Below are positions 25,675 to 33,476 of a DNA stretch of 64,000 nucleotides, in pieces. Each line of letters opens with the position of its first letter. Position 1 is the first letter of the stretch. The DNA lies in contig JBAZNL010000005.1 of assembly GCA_041649275.1 (NCBI GenBank), forward strand, positions 1 through 64,000. The letters run 5' to 3'. The position numbers and the translations under genes are program-made. Below the pieces are notes generated by a model. That model saw nothing but the letters and a program-made list of their open reading frames with translations, was not told the DNA's origin and did not search any database. The stretch comes from Candidatus Izemoplasmatales bacterium. Lineage in GTDB: Bacteria; Bacillota_I; Bacilli_A; Izemoplasmatales; Hujiaoplasmataceae.

Positions 25675-26498
25675 CGTCTTCCCTCCATTCCCAGGATCCT
25701 CCGCGCCTCGACGGGCGTGGCGACGCGGCGTCCGTGGCGGACCGCCATCGCCGCGACCTTGGCGACGAGCTGCGCGTTCGAGGATGCGAGCACGCCCTTC
25801 TCGACGTACAGGTTGTCCTCGAGGCCGACGCGGACGTGGCCGCCGTCGGCGATCGCGAGTTCCGCGAGCGGAAACTCGTACCTACCGATGCCGGCGACGC
25901 TGTAGGTGGCGTCCGCCGGGATGCTTTCGCGGAGGAAGCGGAAGTCGCGTTCCTCGCCGGTCATCCCGCCGTTCACGCCGAGCACGAACGAGAAGTGGAA
26001 GGGCGGCTTGACGAATCCCTTCCGCGCGAGCCGGAGGACGGTGTCCACGTGCCCCTTCTCGAAACATTCGAGCTCCTTCGCGACGTGCGCGTCCTGGAGC
26101 GCCTTCGCGAAGGCGATGATGTCGTTCTCGGTGTTGACGAAGATGTCGTCGCCGCCGAAGTTGAGCGTACCGCAGTCGAGCGTCGCCATCTCCGGGGAAA
26201 GCGAGACCGGCTGGAGCCGTTCGGCGCGTGACATCCCGACGGCGCCGCCGGTCGAGACCTGGACGATGACGTCCGGCGCGGCGGCGCGGATCGCCTCGAT
26301 GATCTCCCGGAAGCGCGCGGCGTCCTGGGTCGGACGGCCGTCGTCGGTGCGGGCGTGCAGATGGATCACGGAGGCCCCCGCCTCCGCCGCACCCCGGGCC
26401 GCCTCGGCCAGTTCGGCGACGGTGTAGGGGACCGCCGGGTTCTGTTCCTTGGTCACTTCCGCGCCGGTGACGGCGCAGGTGATGATGAGCGGTTCCAA
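25671..26498 (-). CDS. kce: 3-keto-5-aminohexanoate cleavage enzyme
   Basis: A zinc TIM-barrel enzyme of the BKACE family (275 residues) that joins acetyl-CoA to 3-keto-5-aminohexanoate and releases acetoacetate and 3-aminobutyryl-CoA. Metal ligands lie in SVIHLHAR (His-x-His) near residue 48 and in the DGGHVRVGLEDN stretch near the C-terminus, where the Glu is conserved. Start is TTG at 26498, giving the family N-terminus (EPLIITCAVTGAEVTKEQNP); the ribosome site is weak, so translation may depend on coupling to kal, whose stop is 5 bases away. Confidence 0.95.
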   Translation of the reverse strand: MEPLIITCAVTGAEVTKEQNPAVPYTVAELAEAARGAAEAGASVIHLHARTDDGRPTQDAARFREIIEAIRAAAPDVIVQVSTGGAVGMSRAERLQPVSLSPEMATLDCGTLNFGGDDIFVNTENDIIAFAKALQDAHVAKELECFEKGHVDTVLRLARKGFVKPPFHFSFVLGVNGGMTGEERDFRFLRESIPADATYSVAGIGRYEFPLAELAIADGGHVRVGLEDNLYVEKGVLASSNAQLVAKVAAMAVRHGRRVATPVEARRILGMEGRR

Positions 26499-26502
26499 GG
26501 CT

Positions 26503-26886
26503 TCAGCCCTGCCGCTGGCAGCCCTTCGGGACGACGCAGGTGCCGACCGCGGTGACGCAGAGGATCGGCTCCTCGAGGGCGTCGGCGGCCGACGCCGAGA
26601 GGTCGGGACGGGCGGCGACGACCTTATGGAGCGCGAAGGCCATCTTGCGCGAGGTGTTCCCGACGGCGACGATCTCGGCAGTGACCTCGACGAAGTCGCC
26701 GGCGCGGAGGGGCGCGAGGAACTCGACCGATTCGTAGGCGCGGAAGAGACCCTCGTCGCCGTCGTGGCGGATCAGGAGTTCGGTGGCGGCGTCGCCGAAG
26801 AGGGCGAGCGCCTTCGCGCCGTCGACGAGGTTTCCGCCGTAATGGGCGTCCTGTTGGGAAAGACGCATCCTGAGTGTCGTTTTCAT
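26503..26886 (-). CDS. kal: 3-aminobutyryl-CoA ammonia-lyase
   Basis: A small hotdog-fold enzyme (127 residues) that removes ammonia from L-3-aminobutyryl-CoA to give crotonyl-CoA. The N-terminal [18 protein letters not shown] has the active-site region of this family. It overlaps the CoA-transferase gene by ATGA and precedes kce, the usual arrangement. Length fits the family. Confidence 0.92.
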   Translation of the reverse strand: MKTTLRMRLSQQDAHYGGNLVDGAKALALFGDAATELLIRHDGDEGLFRAYESVEFLAPLRAGDFVEVTAEIVAVGNTSRKMAFALHKVVAARPDLSASAADALEEPILCVTAVGTCVVPKGCQRQG

Positions 26887-27533
26887 GCCTTTTCGACTCC
26901 TTTCATGGGGACGACGCCGTCGACTCGAAGCGGCGCTTCGGTGAGGGCGACGACTTCCGCGACCGTATGGTCGGGATGGACTTCAAGCAGCCGGAGGCCG
27001 CCTTCCTCGACGGCGATCACGGCGAGTTCGGTGACGATCAGGTCGACCTCGCGGCGCGCCGTGAGCGGAAGCGCGCACCTCTTCAGGATCTTCGGCCTGC
27101 CGTTGTTGGTGTGGGTCGTGGCGACGATGACCTTCTTCGCGCCGACGACGAGGTCCATCGCCCCGCCCATCCCGGGGACCTTCTTGCCCGGGATGATCCA
27201 GGACGCGAGCGAACCTTCGGCGTCCACCTCGAGGGCGCCGAGGACGGTGACGTCGACGTGGCCGCCGCGGATGATCGAGAACGAGAGCGTCGAATCGAAG
27301 AACGAGCCTCCCGGGACGATCGTTGCGTGCTGGCCGCCGGCGTTGCAGGAACCGGTCGGGGTTTCCGAGAGCGGTCCGATCCCGATGATGCCGTTCTCGC
27401 TCTGGAGCGTGACGCGCCTGTCCTTCGGGATGAAGTCGGCGACGAGGGTCGGCGTGCCGATGCCGAGGTTGACGAGGTCGCCGTCCTCGAGTTCGAGGGC
27501 GATGCGGCGGGCGATGACGAACTTGTCTTCCAT
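26883..27533 (-). CDS. atoA: Butyryl-CoA:acetoacetate CoA-transferase, beta subunit
   Basis: Type-I CoA transferase beta subunit (216 residues). The catalytic glutamate is in [11 protein letters not shown] (Glu46) and the family G-x-G loop is LGIGTP. In lysine fermentation this enzyme moves CoA from butyryl-CoA to acetoacetate, feeding acetoacetyl-CoA to thiolase and releasing butyrate. It is coupled to kal and follows the alpha subunit gene by four bases. Confidence 0.93.
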   Translation of the reverse strand: MEDKFVIARRIALELEDGDLVNLGIGTPTLVADFIPKDRRVTLQSENGIIGIGPLSETPTGSCNAGGQHATIVPGGSFFDSTLSFSIIRGGHVDVTVLGALEVDAEGSLASWIIPGKKVPGMGGAMDLVVGAKKVIVATTHTNNGRPKILKRCALPLTARREVDLIVTELAVIAVEEGGLRLLEVHPDHTVAEVVALTEAPLRVDGVVPMKGVEKA

Positions 27534-27537
27534 GGCC

Positions 27538-28179
27538 TCAGTCCTCCAGAACGTAATCGACGAGCGGGTGGGGGACCACGACGTACTCGGGGTCGAGGGC
27601 GTCCTTGATCTCGTACGGTTCGGCCAGAACGACGGCCGCGGCCGTCGCCATCACCGGATTGAAGTTGCGCTGCGAGCCGCGGAAGGAAAGGTTCCCGAAG
27701 CGGTCGGCGATCGCGCCGCCGAGAAGGGCGACGTCGGCGCCGAGCGGCTCCTCGAAGAGCCATTCGCGCCCGTTCGCCTCGATCGTGCGCTTGCCTTCCT
27801 GGACGACGGTGCCGAGCCCGGTCGGGGTGAGCACGCCGCCGAGACCGGCGCCGTGGGCGCGGATCCGTTCGGCGAGCGTCCCCTGGGGGACGAGCTCGAC
27901 CTTCATCGAACCCTCCTGCATCATCCTTCCGGCGGACGGATTGGTGCCGATGTGCGAAGCGATCAGCTTCTTCACGCGGCCGGCGACGATCAGGCGGCCG
28001 ACGCCGCGATCCTCCCAGCCGCCGTCGTTGGCGATCACGACGAGGTCCTTCGCGCCCGAGGCGAGGAGGGCCGAGACGAGCCGTTCCGGCGATCCGTTGG
28101 CGAGAAAACCGCCGACCATGACGGTCATCCCGTCGCGGAAGAAGCGTCCGAGTTCATGCGATGTCAGAAAACCTCTCAT
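27538..28179 (-). CDS. atoD: Butyryl-CoA:acetoacetate CoA-transferase, alpha subunit
   Basis: Alpha subunit (213 residues) of the type-I CoA transferase. The CoA-binding strand VMVGGFLANGSPERLVSAL and the HIGTNPSAGRMMQEGSMKVE stretch are typical. It forms a pair with atoA and starts one base after the stop codon of the MaoC-like gene. Confidence 0.93.
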   Translation of the reverse strand: MRGFLTSHELGRFFRDGMTVMVGGFLANGSPERLVSALLASGAKDLVVIANDGGWEDRGVGRLIVAGRVKKLIASHIGTNPSAGRMMQEGSMKVELVPQGTLAERIRAHGAGLGGVLTPTGLGTVVQEGKRTIEANGREWLFEEPLGADVALLGGAIADRFGNLSFRGSQRNFNPVMATAAAVVLAEPYEIKDALDPEYVVVPHPLVDYVLED

Positions 28180-28180
28180 G

Positions 28181-28603
28181 CTATTCCCCCTTCGGCGGCA
28201 TGATCACGGCTTCGCCGACGATCACCGTCTCGCCCTTCTGGTTGACCGCGACCGTATCGAGGATCACGCGGTTCTTCTCCGGAATCAGCTCGCGCACCGT
28301 CACCGTCGCGGTGACCGCGTCGCCGAGATAGACCGGCTTCGTAAACTTGAGCGTCTGGTGGGTGTAGATGCTGCCGAGCCCGGGCAGCTCGGTGCCGAGG
28401 ATCGCGCTGAAGAGCGAGCCGACGAGCATGCCGTGGACGATGCGCGCGCCGAAGACCGTGTCCTTCGCGTACGCTTCGTCCATGTGGGCGGGATTATGGT
28501 CGCCCGACACCGCCGCGAAACCGGCGACGTCCGCTTCCGTAAACGATTTCGAGAGCGACGCGGTGTCGCCCACGCGCAGGGTTTCGATCGTCTTTCGATT
28601 CAT
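28181..28603 (-). CDS. MaoC-family (R)-enoyl-CoA hydratase
   Basis: A 140-residue hotdog-fold hydratase. The hydratase motif is complete: VSGDHNPAHMDEAYA with the catalytic Asp and His, then GARIVHGML. Such enzymes interconvert crotonyl-CoA and (R)-3-hydroxybutyryl-CoA. It is the first gene of the lysine operon, where it is not part of the usual kam set; it could link crotonyl-CoA to hydroxyacid metabolism. The ATG at 28603 follows AAGGAGG at ideal spacing. Confidence 0.88.
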   Translation of the reverse strand: MNRKTIETLRVGDTASLSKSFTEADVAGFAAVSGDHNPAHMDEAYAKDTVFGARIVHGMLVGSLFSAILGTELPGLGSIYTHQTLKFTKPVYLGDAVTATVTVRELIPEKNRVILDTVAVNQKGETVIVGEAVIMPPKGE

Positions 28604-28620
28604 GGATATCCGCCTCCTTG

Positions 28621-28657
28621 AAAAAAATAAAGCCGTCATGTCGTAACCATGACAGCT
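28621..28657 (-). terminator. Intrinsic terminator (attenuator) just before the operon's first ribosome site
   Basis: On the minus strand AGCTGTCATG-GTTACGA-CATGACGGCT (10 bp, one G-U) followed by TTATTTTTTT and then the AAGGAGG of the first gene. A second copy of GCTGTCAT lies upstream (28671-28678) and could pair with the same 3' arm. A terminator between promoter and first gene means transcription is controlled by attenuation. Confidence 0.88.
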
Positions 28658-28838
28658 CTTCATCCGAACGATGACAGCGGCGGAAACGTGGGGTCCGACG
28701 CCTGGCGCGGCCGGACGGACCCGGTCGTGCCACCGACGACGTCGCCCTTCGGCCGACGCGTCCGGGATCCGTCCCGTTCGCATCGCCGGCCTACCCGCGA
28801 CGCCGCACCTCTGCGATGCGATGCAGTTTTATCGATGC
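28658..28838 (-). promoter_or_regulatory. Structured leader of the lysine operon, candidate lysine riboswitch
   Basis: About 180 bases of untranslated leader. It carries, in order, AGAGGTGCG (28812-28804), GGTAG, GCCGAAGG (28753-28746), a GGGTCCG/CGGACCC hairpin and GCTGTCA (28678-28672). These are the landmarks of the lysine riboswitch, with GGT:GCC and GCGTC:GACGC able to close the P2-like arm. A competing perfect stem CGCATCGC:GCGATGCG (28820-28813 with 28786-28779) would break it. The P1 helix is not convincing and the AAAGG box is missing, so the class call is tentative. Confidence 0.45.
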
Positions 28839-28845
28839 CGTAACC

Positions 28846-28874
28846 ATCATAACACGGGGTGAAAGCGTTGTCAA
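28846..28874 (-). promoter_or_regulatory. Strong promoter of the lysine fermentation operon
   Basis: Minus-strand TTGACA (28874-28869), 17-base spacer, TATGAT (28851-28846). The transcript would start near 28839 and carry a leader of about 235 bases before the first gene. Confidence 0.88.
28860..28873 (+). promoter_or_regulatory. Perfect CcpA cre site over the lysine operon promoter
   Basis: TGAAAGCGTTGTCA matches the cre consensus TGWAANCGNTNWCA at all 14 positions. It covers the -35 box and adjoining spacer of the leftward promoter, a position that would block RNA polymerase when sugar is plentiful. Confidence 0.7.
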
Positions 28875-28888
28875 CTGCGCGCAGGCGC

Positions 28889-28927
28889 AAAAGGAAGGCG
28901 GAACGGTCCGCCGGAACCGTTCCGCCT
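28889..28927 (-). terminator. Intrinsic terminator upstream of the lysine operon promoter
   Basis: On the minus strand an 11-bp stem (AGGCGGAACGG / CCGTTCCGCCT) with a ten-base loop, followed by TCCTTTT. It faces leftward transcription from the intergenic region although no gene lies there. Confidence 0.65.
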
Positions 28928-29299
28928 GTGACGCCAGATGACGTGGGCGAGGGGTGAAGCAAAGCGATCGTGATGCGATGACGTCGGACGTGCTCTGGGT
29001 ACTGACGATGGATCGATGCTGAAGCGTTCCCTGGATCGTGTTCGGTGGTTCGCTTGCGAGATTCTCCGGCGGCCGGGTCGGAAGATTCCCGACGGTGCGA
29101 TCGACGTTCAAGCGATTGATCTGGAAAAGCCAAACCATGGATCGTTCCGAAACAGATGCGTTCTGGTTCTGGATCGTCATCCGGTTCCCCTCGTGAGGAC
29201 TTGCGACCGCGGGCCCCCCCGCGGTTTGTCGTGAAGCGAGAAGCGACGTGGATCCTTGCATGATGCGATCGTCCGACGGGGATGCGGAGGCACCCCTCG
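28889..29299 (-). ncRNA. Candidate non-coding transcript between divergent operons
   Basis: A possible minus-strand unit running from an extended -10 box (TGGTATAAG, 29313-29305) to the terminator at 28889-28927, about 410 bases. No convincing protein is encoded; an open frame from an ATG at 29180 (after GAGGGG) would run through the terminator and the lysine promoter. The motif ACGATCCA or GATCCA recurs about five times within it. There is no match I recognise to RNase P RNA, tmRNA or 6S RNA. It is listed because it fills a gene-free stretch of over 900 bases. Confidence 0.25.
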
Positions 29300-29370
29300 A
29301 CTCTCTTATACCAAACCTTTTCGGAAAAATCCATACCTTTGCGCAAAAAAGTTGCGTGGACGGCGAGATT

Positions 29371-29385
29371 CGTATCATAGATACG
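29371..29385. promoter_or_regulatory. Palindromic operator-like site
   Basis: CGTATC-ATA-GATACG, a perfect 6-bp inverted repeat in the AT-richer part of the intergenic region, between the two divergent promoters. A nearby CGCAA...TTGCG pair (29343-29356) is a second candidate. Confidence 0.35.
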
Positions 29386-29476
29386 ATCGCGACGGTCGCA
29401 AATTCACGGAAACGCCGCGACGGCCCCGCACGCGACCCGACGGGATCGAAGGATGGACGGTTTTCACCGAATGGCG

Positions 29477-29505
29477 AAGACAATCCGCTCGTCATTTGGT
29501 ATAAT
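29477..29505 (+). promoter_or_regulatory. Promoter of the deaminase-malic enzyme pair
   Basis: AAGACA (29477-29482), 17-base spacer ending TGG, and consensus TATAAT (29500-29505), an extended -10 promoter 35 bases before the ATG. A cre-like sequence TGTAAGCGCAACCA (29505-29518, 12 of 14 matches) directly follows the -10. Confidence 0.8.
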
Positions 29506-29539
29506 GTAAGCGCAACCATGAACCGAAAGGGTGAACCGC

Positions 29540-29995
29540 ATGAACAAGTACATGAAGACCGCGATCCGCGAAGCCGAAAAGGGCATCGCGGTCAATGACG
29601 GCGGGCCGTTCGGCGCCGTCGTCGTGAAGGACGGGAAGATCGTCGCCAAGGGCCACAACCGCGTCGTCGTCTCGCACGACCCGACCGCCCACGGCGAGAT
29701 CGTCGCGATCCGCCGCGCCTCGAAGAAGCTCGGCACCTTCGACCTCTCGGGATGCGAACTCTACAGCACCGCCGAGCCCTGCCCGATGTGTCTCTGGGCG
29801 ATCTACTGGGCGAACATCGGGAATGTCTACTACGGCTGCACCGTCGCCGACACCGAGAAGATCGGTTTCCGCGACATGGAGTTCTACAAGATGTCGAAGA
29901 AGGCGCTCCAGCAGAAGATGACGATGATCGACCGCGACGAATGCCTTTCGCTTTTCGACCAGTACAACCGGCTCGAAGCCAAGACGAACTACTGA
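29540..29995 (+). CDS. Guanine/nucleoside deaminase (CDA fold)
   Basis: A 151-residue zinc deaminase. The zinc ligands and proton shuttle are in THAE-like DPTAHGEIVAI (His and Glu) and STAEPCPMCLWA (PCxxC). Sequence details (NDGGPFGAVVV, YYGCTVADTEKIGF) are closer to guanine deaminase GuaD than to tRNA deaminase TadA, which suits the purine genes downstream on the other strand. Guanine would be turned into xanthine for the molybdenum hydroxylases. The ATG at 29540 follows AAAGGG; a GTG nine bases earlier is less likely. Confidence 0.88.
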   Translation: MNKYMKTAIREAEKGIAVNDGGPFGAVVVKDGKIVAKGHNRVVVSHDPTAHGEIVAIRRASKKLGTFDLSGCELYSTAEPCPMCLWAIYWANIGNVYYGCTVADTEKIGFRDMEFYKMSKKALQQKMTMIDRDECLSLFDQYNRLEAKTNY

Positions 29996-30002
29996 GGGAC
30001 CC

Positions 30003-31199
30003 ATGGCCGACAAGTCCGAAGCGCTCCTGCTCCACGAACGGCTGCGCGGGAAGATCGAGGTCGCACCCCGGATCGAGATCGCCGACCGCGCCACCTTGTC
30101 CCTCGCCTACACCCCCGGCGTCGCCGAACCGTGCCTTCTGATCCAGAAGGATCCCGACCTTTCCTACCTCTACACCCGCCGCCACAACACCGTCGCCGTG
30201 ATCACCGACGGCACCGCCGTCCTCGGCCTCGGCGACATCGGCCCCGAGGCCGGGATGCCGGTGATGGAGGGCAAGGCGCTCCTTTTCAAGACCTTCGGCG
30301 ACGTCGACGCGATTCCGCTCTGCGTCCGTTCGAAGGATCCCGACGAGTTCGTGCGATGCGTTTCCCTCCTCGCCGGCAGCTTCGGCGGGATCAACCTCGA
30401 GGACATCTCCGCCCCGCGCTGTTTCGAGATCGAACGGCGCCTGAAAGCGATCTGCGACATCCCCGTCTTCCACGACGACCAGCACGGCACCGCCGTCGTC
30501 GTCGGCGCCGCCCTGCGAAACGCCCTTAGGGTCGTCGGAAAGGACCTCGCGTCCGTCCGCGTCGTCGTGAACGGCGCCGGTGCGGCCGGCACCGCGATCG
30601 CGGAGTTTCTGCTCGACCTCGGCGTCGGCGACGTGATCGCCTGCGACCGCCTGGGGATCCTCTTTCACGGCGACCCCGCGCTCTCCCAAGCCCACAAGGC
30701 GCTTGCCGCGAAGACCAACCGCCGCGGACTCCGGGGGACGCTTCGCGATGCGCTCCATGGCGCCGATGTCTTCATCGGCGTGTCCGTGCCCGGATGCGTC
30801 GATGCCGCGATGGTGCGCTCGATGAACCCGGGTGCGATCGTCTTTCCGCTCGCCAATCCGATTCCCGAGATCACCCGCTACGAAGCCCTCGCCGCCGGTG
30901 CCGCGGTCGTCGGCACCGGCAGTTCGAAACATCCCAACCAGATCAACAACCTCCTCTGCTTCCCCGGCATCTTCCGCGGCGCGCTCGACGTCCGCGCCCG
31001 CGACATCGACGCCGGGATGATGGTGGCCGCATCGTTGGCGATCGCCGATTCCGTCCCGCTCGAAATCCTCTCCCCGGAATCCGTCATCCCCTCGCCGCTC
31101 GACGGAACCGTGCACGCCCGCGTCGCCGCGGCCGTCCGCGCGGCGGCGATCCGTTCCGGCGTCGCCCGCGCCCCGTACGATCCGGACGCGCTCCGCTGA
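30003..31199 (+). CDS. NAD(P)-dependent malic enzyme
   Basis: Oxidative decarboxylation of malate to pyruvate. 398 residues, the short bacterial form. Marks: SLAYTPGVAEPC near the N-terminus with the catalytic Tyr, the metal site FHDDQHGTAVV, the dinucleotide loop VVNGAGAAGTAIA and the catalytic Lys in LLFKTFGDVDAIPL. It starts 8 bases after the deaminase stop with GAGGGACC as ribosome site, so the two are co-transcribed. The link between malate and purine use is not obvious; pyruvate supply is likely. Confidence 0.93.
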   Translation: MADKSEALLLHERLRGKIEVAPRIEIADRATLSLAYTPGVAEPCLLIQKDPDLSYLYTRRHNTVAVITDGTAVLGLGDIGPEAGMPVMEGKALLFKTFGDVDAIPLCVRSKDPDEFVRCVSLLAGSFGGINLEDISAPRCFEIERRLKAICDIPVFHDDQHGTAVVVGAALRNALRVVGKDLASVRVVVNGAGAAGTAIAEFLLDLGVGDVIACDRLGILFHGDPALSQAHKALAAKTNRRGLRGTLRDALHGADVFIGVSVPGCVDAAMVRSMNPGAIVFPLANPIPEITRYEALAAGAAVVGTGSSKHPNQINNLLCFPGIFRGALDVRARDIDAGMMVAASLAIADSVPLEILSPESVIPSPLDGTVHARVAAAVRAAAIRSGVARAPYDPDALR

Positions 31200-31205
31200 A
31201 GAAAC

Positions 31206-31247
31206 GAAAACAGGTTCGATCCCCTTTCGGAGACCGAACCTGTTTTC
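31206..31247. terminator. Bidirectional terminator between malic enzyme and ygeW
   Basis: GAAAACAGGTTCG and CGAACCTGTTTTC (13 bp) around a 16-base loop, with A- and T-tracts at both ends. It closes the rightward pair and the leftward purine operon. Confidence 0.92.
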
Positions 31248-31260
31248 TTCATGTGGCGGT

Positions 31261-32244
31261 CTACTTGTCGCCCATCGTCAAGGCCATGACGGCCTTGGCG
31301 GTGTGAAGCCGGTTCTCGGCCTCCTGGTAGACGATCGAGTGCGGTCCGTCGATGACGGAGTCCTCGACCTCGTTCCCGCGGTCGGCGGGGAGGGCGTGCA
31401 TGTAGGAGACGTCCGGCTTCGAAAGCGCGATCATCGCTTCGGTGCACTTCCACGACTTGTTCTTCACGAGGTTCTCGTCGACGACCTGCGTCGAGGTGTT
31501 CGCGACCCAGGATCCCCAGTTCTTCGGGATCACGACGTCGGCGCCCTCGTAGGCTTCCTTCATGTCGTGGGTGATGCGGAAGGAGCCGCCGTTCTCGAGC
31601 GCGTTCTTCCGCGCCTTCGCGATCGCCCAGTCGGGGAGCGGATATCCCTCCGGATAGGCGAGGGTGACGTCCATCCCGTAGCGCGGGAAGAGCAGGATCT
31701 GCGAAAGCGGGACCGAGATCGGCTTCTTGTGGGTGGTCGCGAACGCCCAGATGATCGAGACCTTGAGGCGTTTCGTTTCGCCCTTGACCTCCTGGATGGT
31801 CATCAGGTCGGCGAGCGCCTGCATCGGATGGTAGAGGTCGTCCTGGAGGCTCATGATCGGGACGGTGGACCACTTCGCCATCTCGCGGAGGTACTTGTTC
31901 CCGACCTCCCAGAAGCAGTTGCGGCAGGCGATGCCGTGGCCGTAGGAGGAGAGGATGATGGCGGTGTCCTTGGCGGATTCGCCGTGGGACACCTGCATCA
32001 TCGAGGTATCGAGGAAGGTGGCGTGTCCGCCGAGCTGGGCGAGACCGGACTCCATCGAGTTGCGGGTACGGGTGGACTGCTCGAAGAACATCAGAAACGC
32101 CGTCTTGTCGGTGAGGTAGGGGGTCGGGACGTTACTGCGGAAATCGTGCTTGAGCTCTTTGGAGACCTCGAGCAGCTTGTCGATTTCGGGCTTCGACCAT
32201 TCCTCGAGGGTGATGAAGTGTCTTCCTTTGAACAGGGGTTGCAT
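31261..32244 (-). CDS. ygeW: YgeW-type carbamoyltransferase
   Basis: A 327-residue member of the aspartate/ornithine carbamoyltransferase fold. The carbamoyl-phosphate loop is FFEQSTRTRNSMESG and the C-terminal HALPADRG replaces HCLP. The extended HGESAKDTAIILSSYGHGIA region and the purine-cluster setting indicate the YgeW group (knotted carbamoyltransferases), whose true substrate is not settled. It may release carbamoyl phosphate from a purine-derived carbamoyl compound for ATP synthesis by carbamate kinase. It is the last gene of the large operon. Confidence 0.9.
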   Translation of the reverse strand: MQPLFKGRHFITLEEWSKPEIDKLLEVSKELKHDFRSNVPTPYLTDKTAFLMFFEQSTRTRNSMESGLAQLGGHATFLDTSMMQVSHGESAKDTAIILSSYGHGIACRNCFWEVGNKYLREMAKWSTVPIMSLQDDLYHPMQALADLMTIQEVKGETKRLKVSIIWAFATTHKKPISVPLSQILLFPRYGMDVTLAYPEGYPLPDWAIAKARKNALENGGSFRITHDMKEAYEGADVVIPKNWGSWVANTSTQVVDENLVKNKSWKCTEAMIALSKPDVSYMHALPADRGNEVEDSVIDGPHSIVYQEAENRLHTAKAVMALTMGDK

Positions 32245-32248
32245 GACG

Positions 32249-33472
32249 CTATTCCTCCTTGCGGCCCTTGAGGCCGTCCATGTAGACGCCGGGGAGCGCG
32301 GCGTAGAACGCCGCCGCCTTCACGAGTTCGTCCTTGTAGGTCTTTTCGTTCGGGGCGTGGGCCTCCTCCTCGCGTCCGGGTCCGAACCCGACGCAGGGGA
32401 TTCCGTGCCGTCCCATGATCGTCACCGCGTTCGTCGAGAAGGTCCACTTGTCGACGACGGGCTTTTCCTCGAAGAGGCGCTCGTAGGCGCCGACGGCCGC
32501 CTTCAGGACGGGATGGTCCTTCTCGAGGACCCACGTCGGGAAGTAGCAGTCGGTCGGATAGACGAGACCGGTGTACGACGGCCGGTCGTACCGGTACATC
32601 TCGACGACCGCGCCCGCCCGCCTGACCGAGGGCAGGTCGCGGATCTCCTGAAGCGCGCTCTCGTAGGTCTCGCCGGCGGTGAGGCGGCGGTCCACCGAGA
32701 TCGCGCAGCCGTCGGCGACGGCGCAGCGCGAGGGCGAGCTGTGGAAGATTTCGGAGACGGTGAGCGAGCCCTTCCCGAGGAAGGGGTCGTCCTTCAGCCG
32801 GCCGTGCAGTTCCTGCAGTTCGAGCAGGATCGGCGCCATCTTGTAGATCGCGTTGTCGCCGCGCTCGGGGGCGCTGCCGTGGCAGGAGACGCCGCGGGTC
32901 GAGACTCGGATCTCCATCCGGCCGCGATGCCCGCGGTAGATCCGGCAGGCGGTCGGTTCGGTGATCACGACGAATGCGGGGCGGATGCCCTCGCGTTCGA
33001 TCAGGTACTGCCAGCAGAGGCCGTCGCAGTCCTCCTCCTGGACCGTGCCGGTGACGAGGAGGGTGCAGTCGTCCTCGAGCCCGAGGTCCTTCAGGATCTT
33101 GCCGGCGTAGACCATCGAGGCCATCCCGCCCTCCTGGTCCGAGCCGCCGCGGCCGTAGACGCACCGTTCGTCCTCCTTGCCCTCGTAGGGGTCGAAGGAC
33201 CAGTTGCGGATGTCGCCGATCCCGACGGTGTCGATGTGGGCGTCCATCGCGATCAAGTGCTTTCCGCGGCCGATCCGCCCGAGGACGTTGCCCATCGCGT
33301 CGATCCGGACTTCGTCGAACCCGACGTCCTCCATCTCCTTCGCGATGCGGAGGACGACTTCGCGTTCGCCGCACGATTCGGAGGGAATCCGGATCATGTC
33401 CCGGAGGAACCGGACGATGTCCGGACGGTACGTTTCCGCCAGCCGGCGGATCGATGCATAGTCGCGCTTCAC
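32249..33472 (-). CDS. ygeY: YgeY-family M20 hydrolase (selenium-metabolism linked)
   Basis: A 407-residue zinc amidohydrolase of the M20 peptidase/deacetylase family. Metal and catalytic residues are in [12 protein letters not shown] (His-x-Asp), [23 protein letters not shown] (catalytic Glu-Glu) and a C-terminal NEKTYKDEL. In purine clusters YgeY is thought to split a ring-opened, carbamoylated or peptide-like intermediate. Start is GTG at 33472, with GATGAGG from the previous gene's end as ribosome site. It is 4 bases from ygeW. Confidence 0.92.
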   Translation of the reverse strand: MKRDYASIRRLAETYRPDIVRFLRDMIRIPSESCGEREVVLRIAKEMEDVGFDEVRIDAMGNVLGRIGRGKHLIAMDAHIDTVGIGDIRNWSFDPYEGKEDERCVYGRGGSDQEGGMASMVYAGKILKDLGLEDDCTLLVTGTVQEEDCDGLCWQYLIEREGIRPAFVVITEPTACRIYRGHRGRMEIRVSTRGVSCHGSAPERGDNAIYKMAPILLELQELHGRLKDDPFLGKGSLTVSEIFHSSPSRCAVADGCAISVDRRLTAGETYESALQEIRDLPSVRRAGAVVEMYRYDRPSYTGLVYPTDCYFPTWVLEKDHPVLKAAVGAYERLFEEKPVVDKWTFSTNAVTIMGRHGIPCVGFGPGREEEAHAPNEKTYKDELVKAAAFYAALPGVYMDGLKGRKEE

Positions 33473-33476
33473 GATG

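Noticed and set aside
28700..28735. GGTGGCAC in the lysine operon leader resembles part of the T-box sequence.
   Set aside because: The rest of the T-box (ACCGCG and its partner strand) is missing and no specifier stem was seen; a degradation operon is an unlikely T-box target.
28791..29180. A 129-codon leftward open frame with a fair ribosome site in the intergenic region.
   Set aside because: It would read through a strong terminator and the lysine promoter, has no recognisable domain and no homologous feel.
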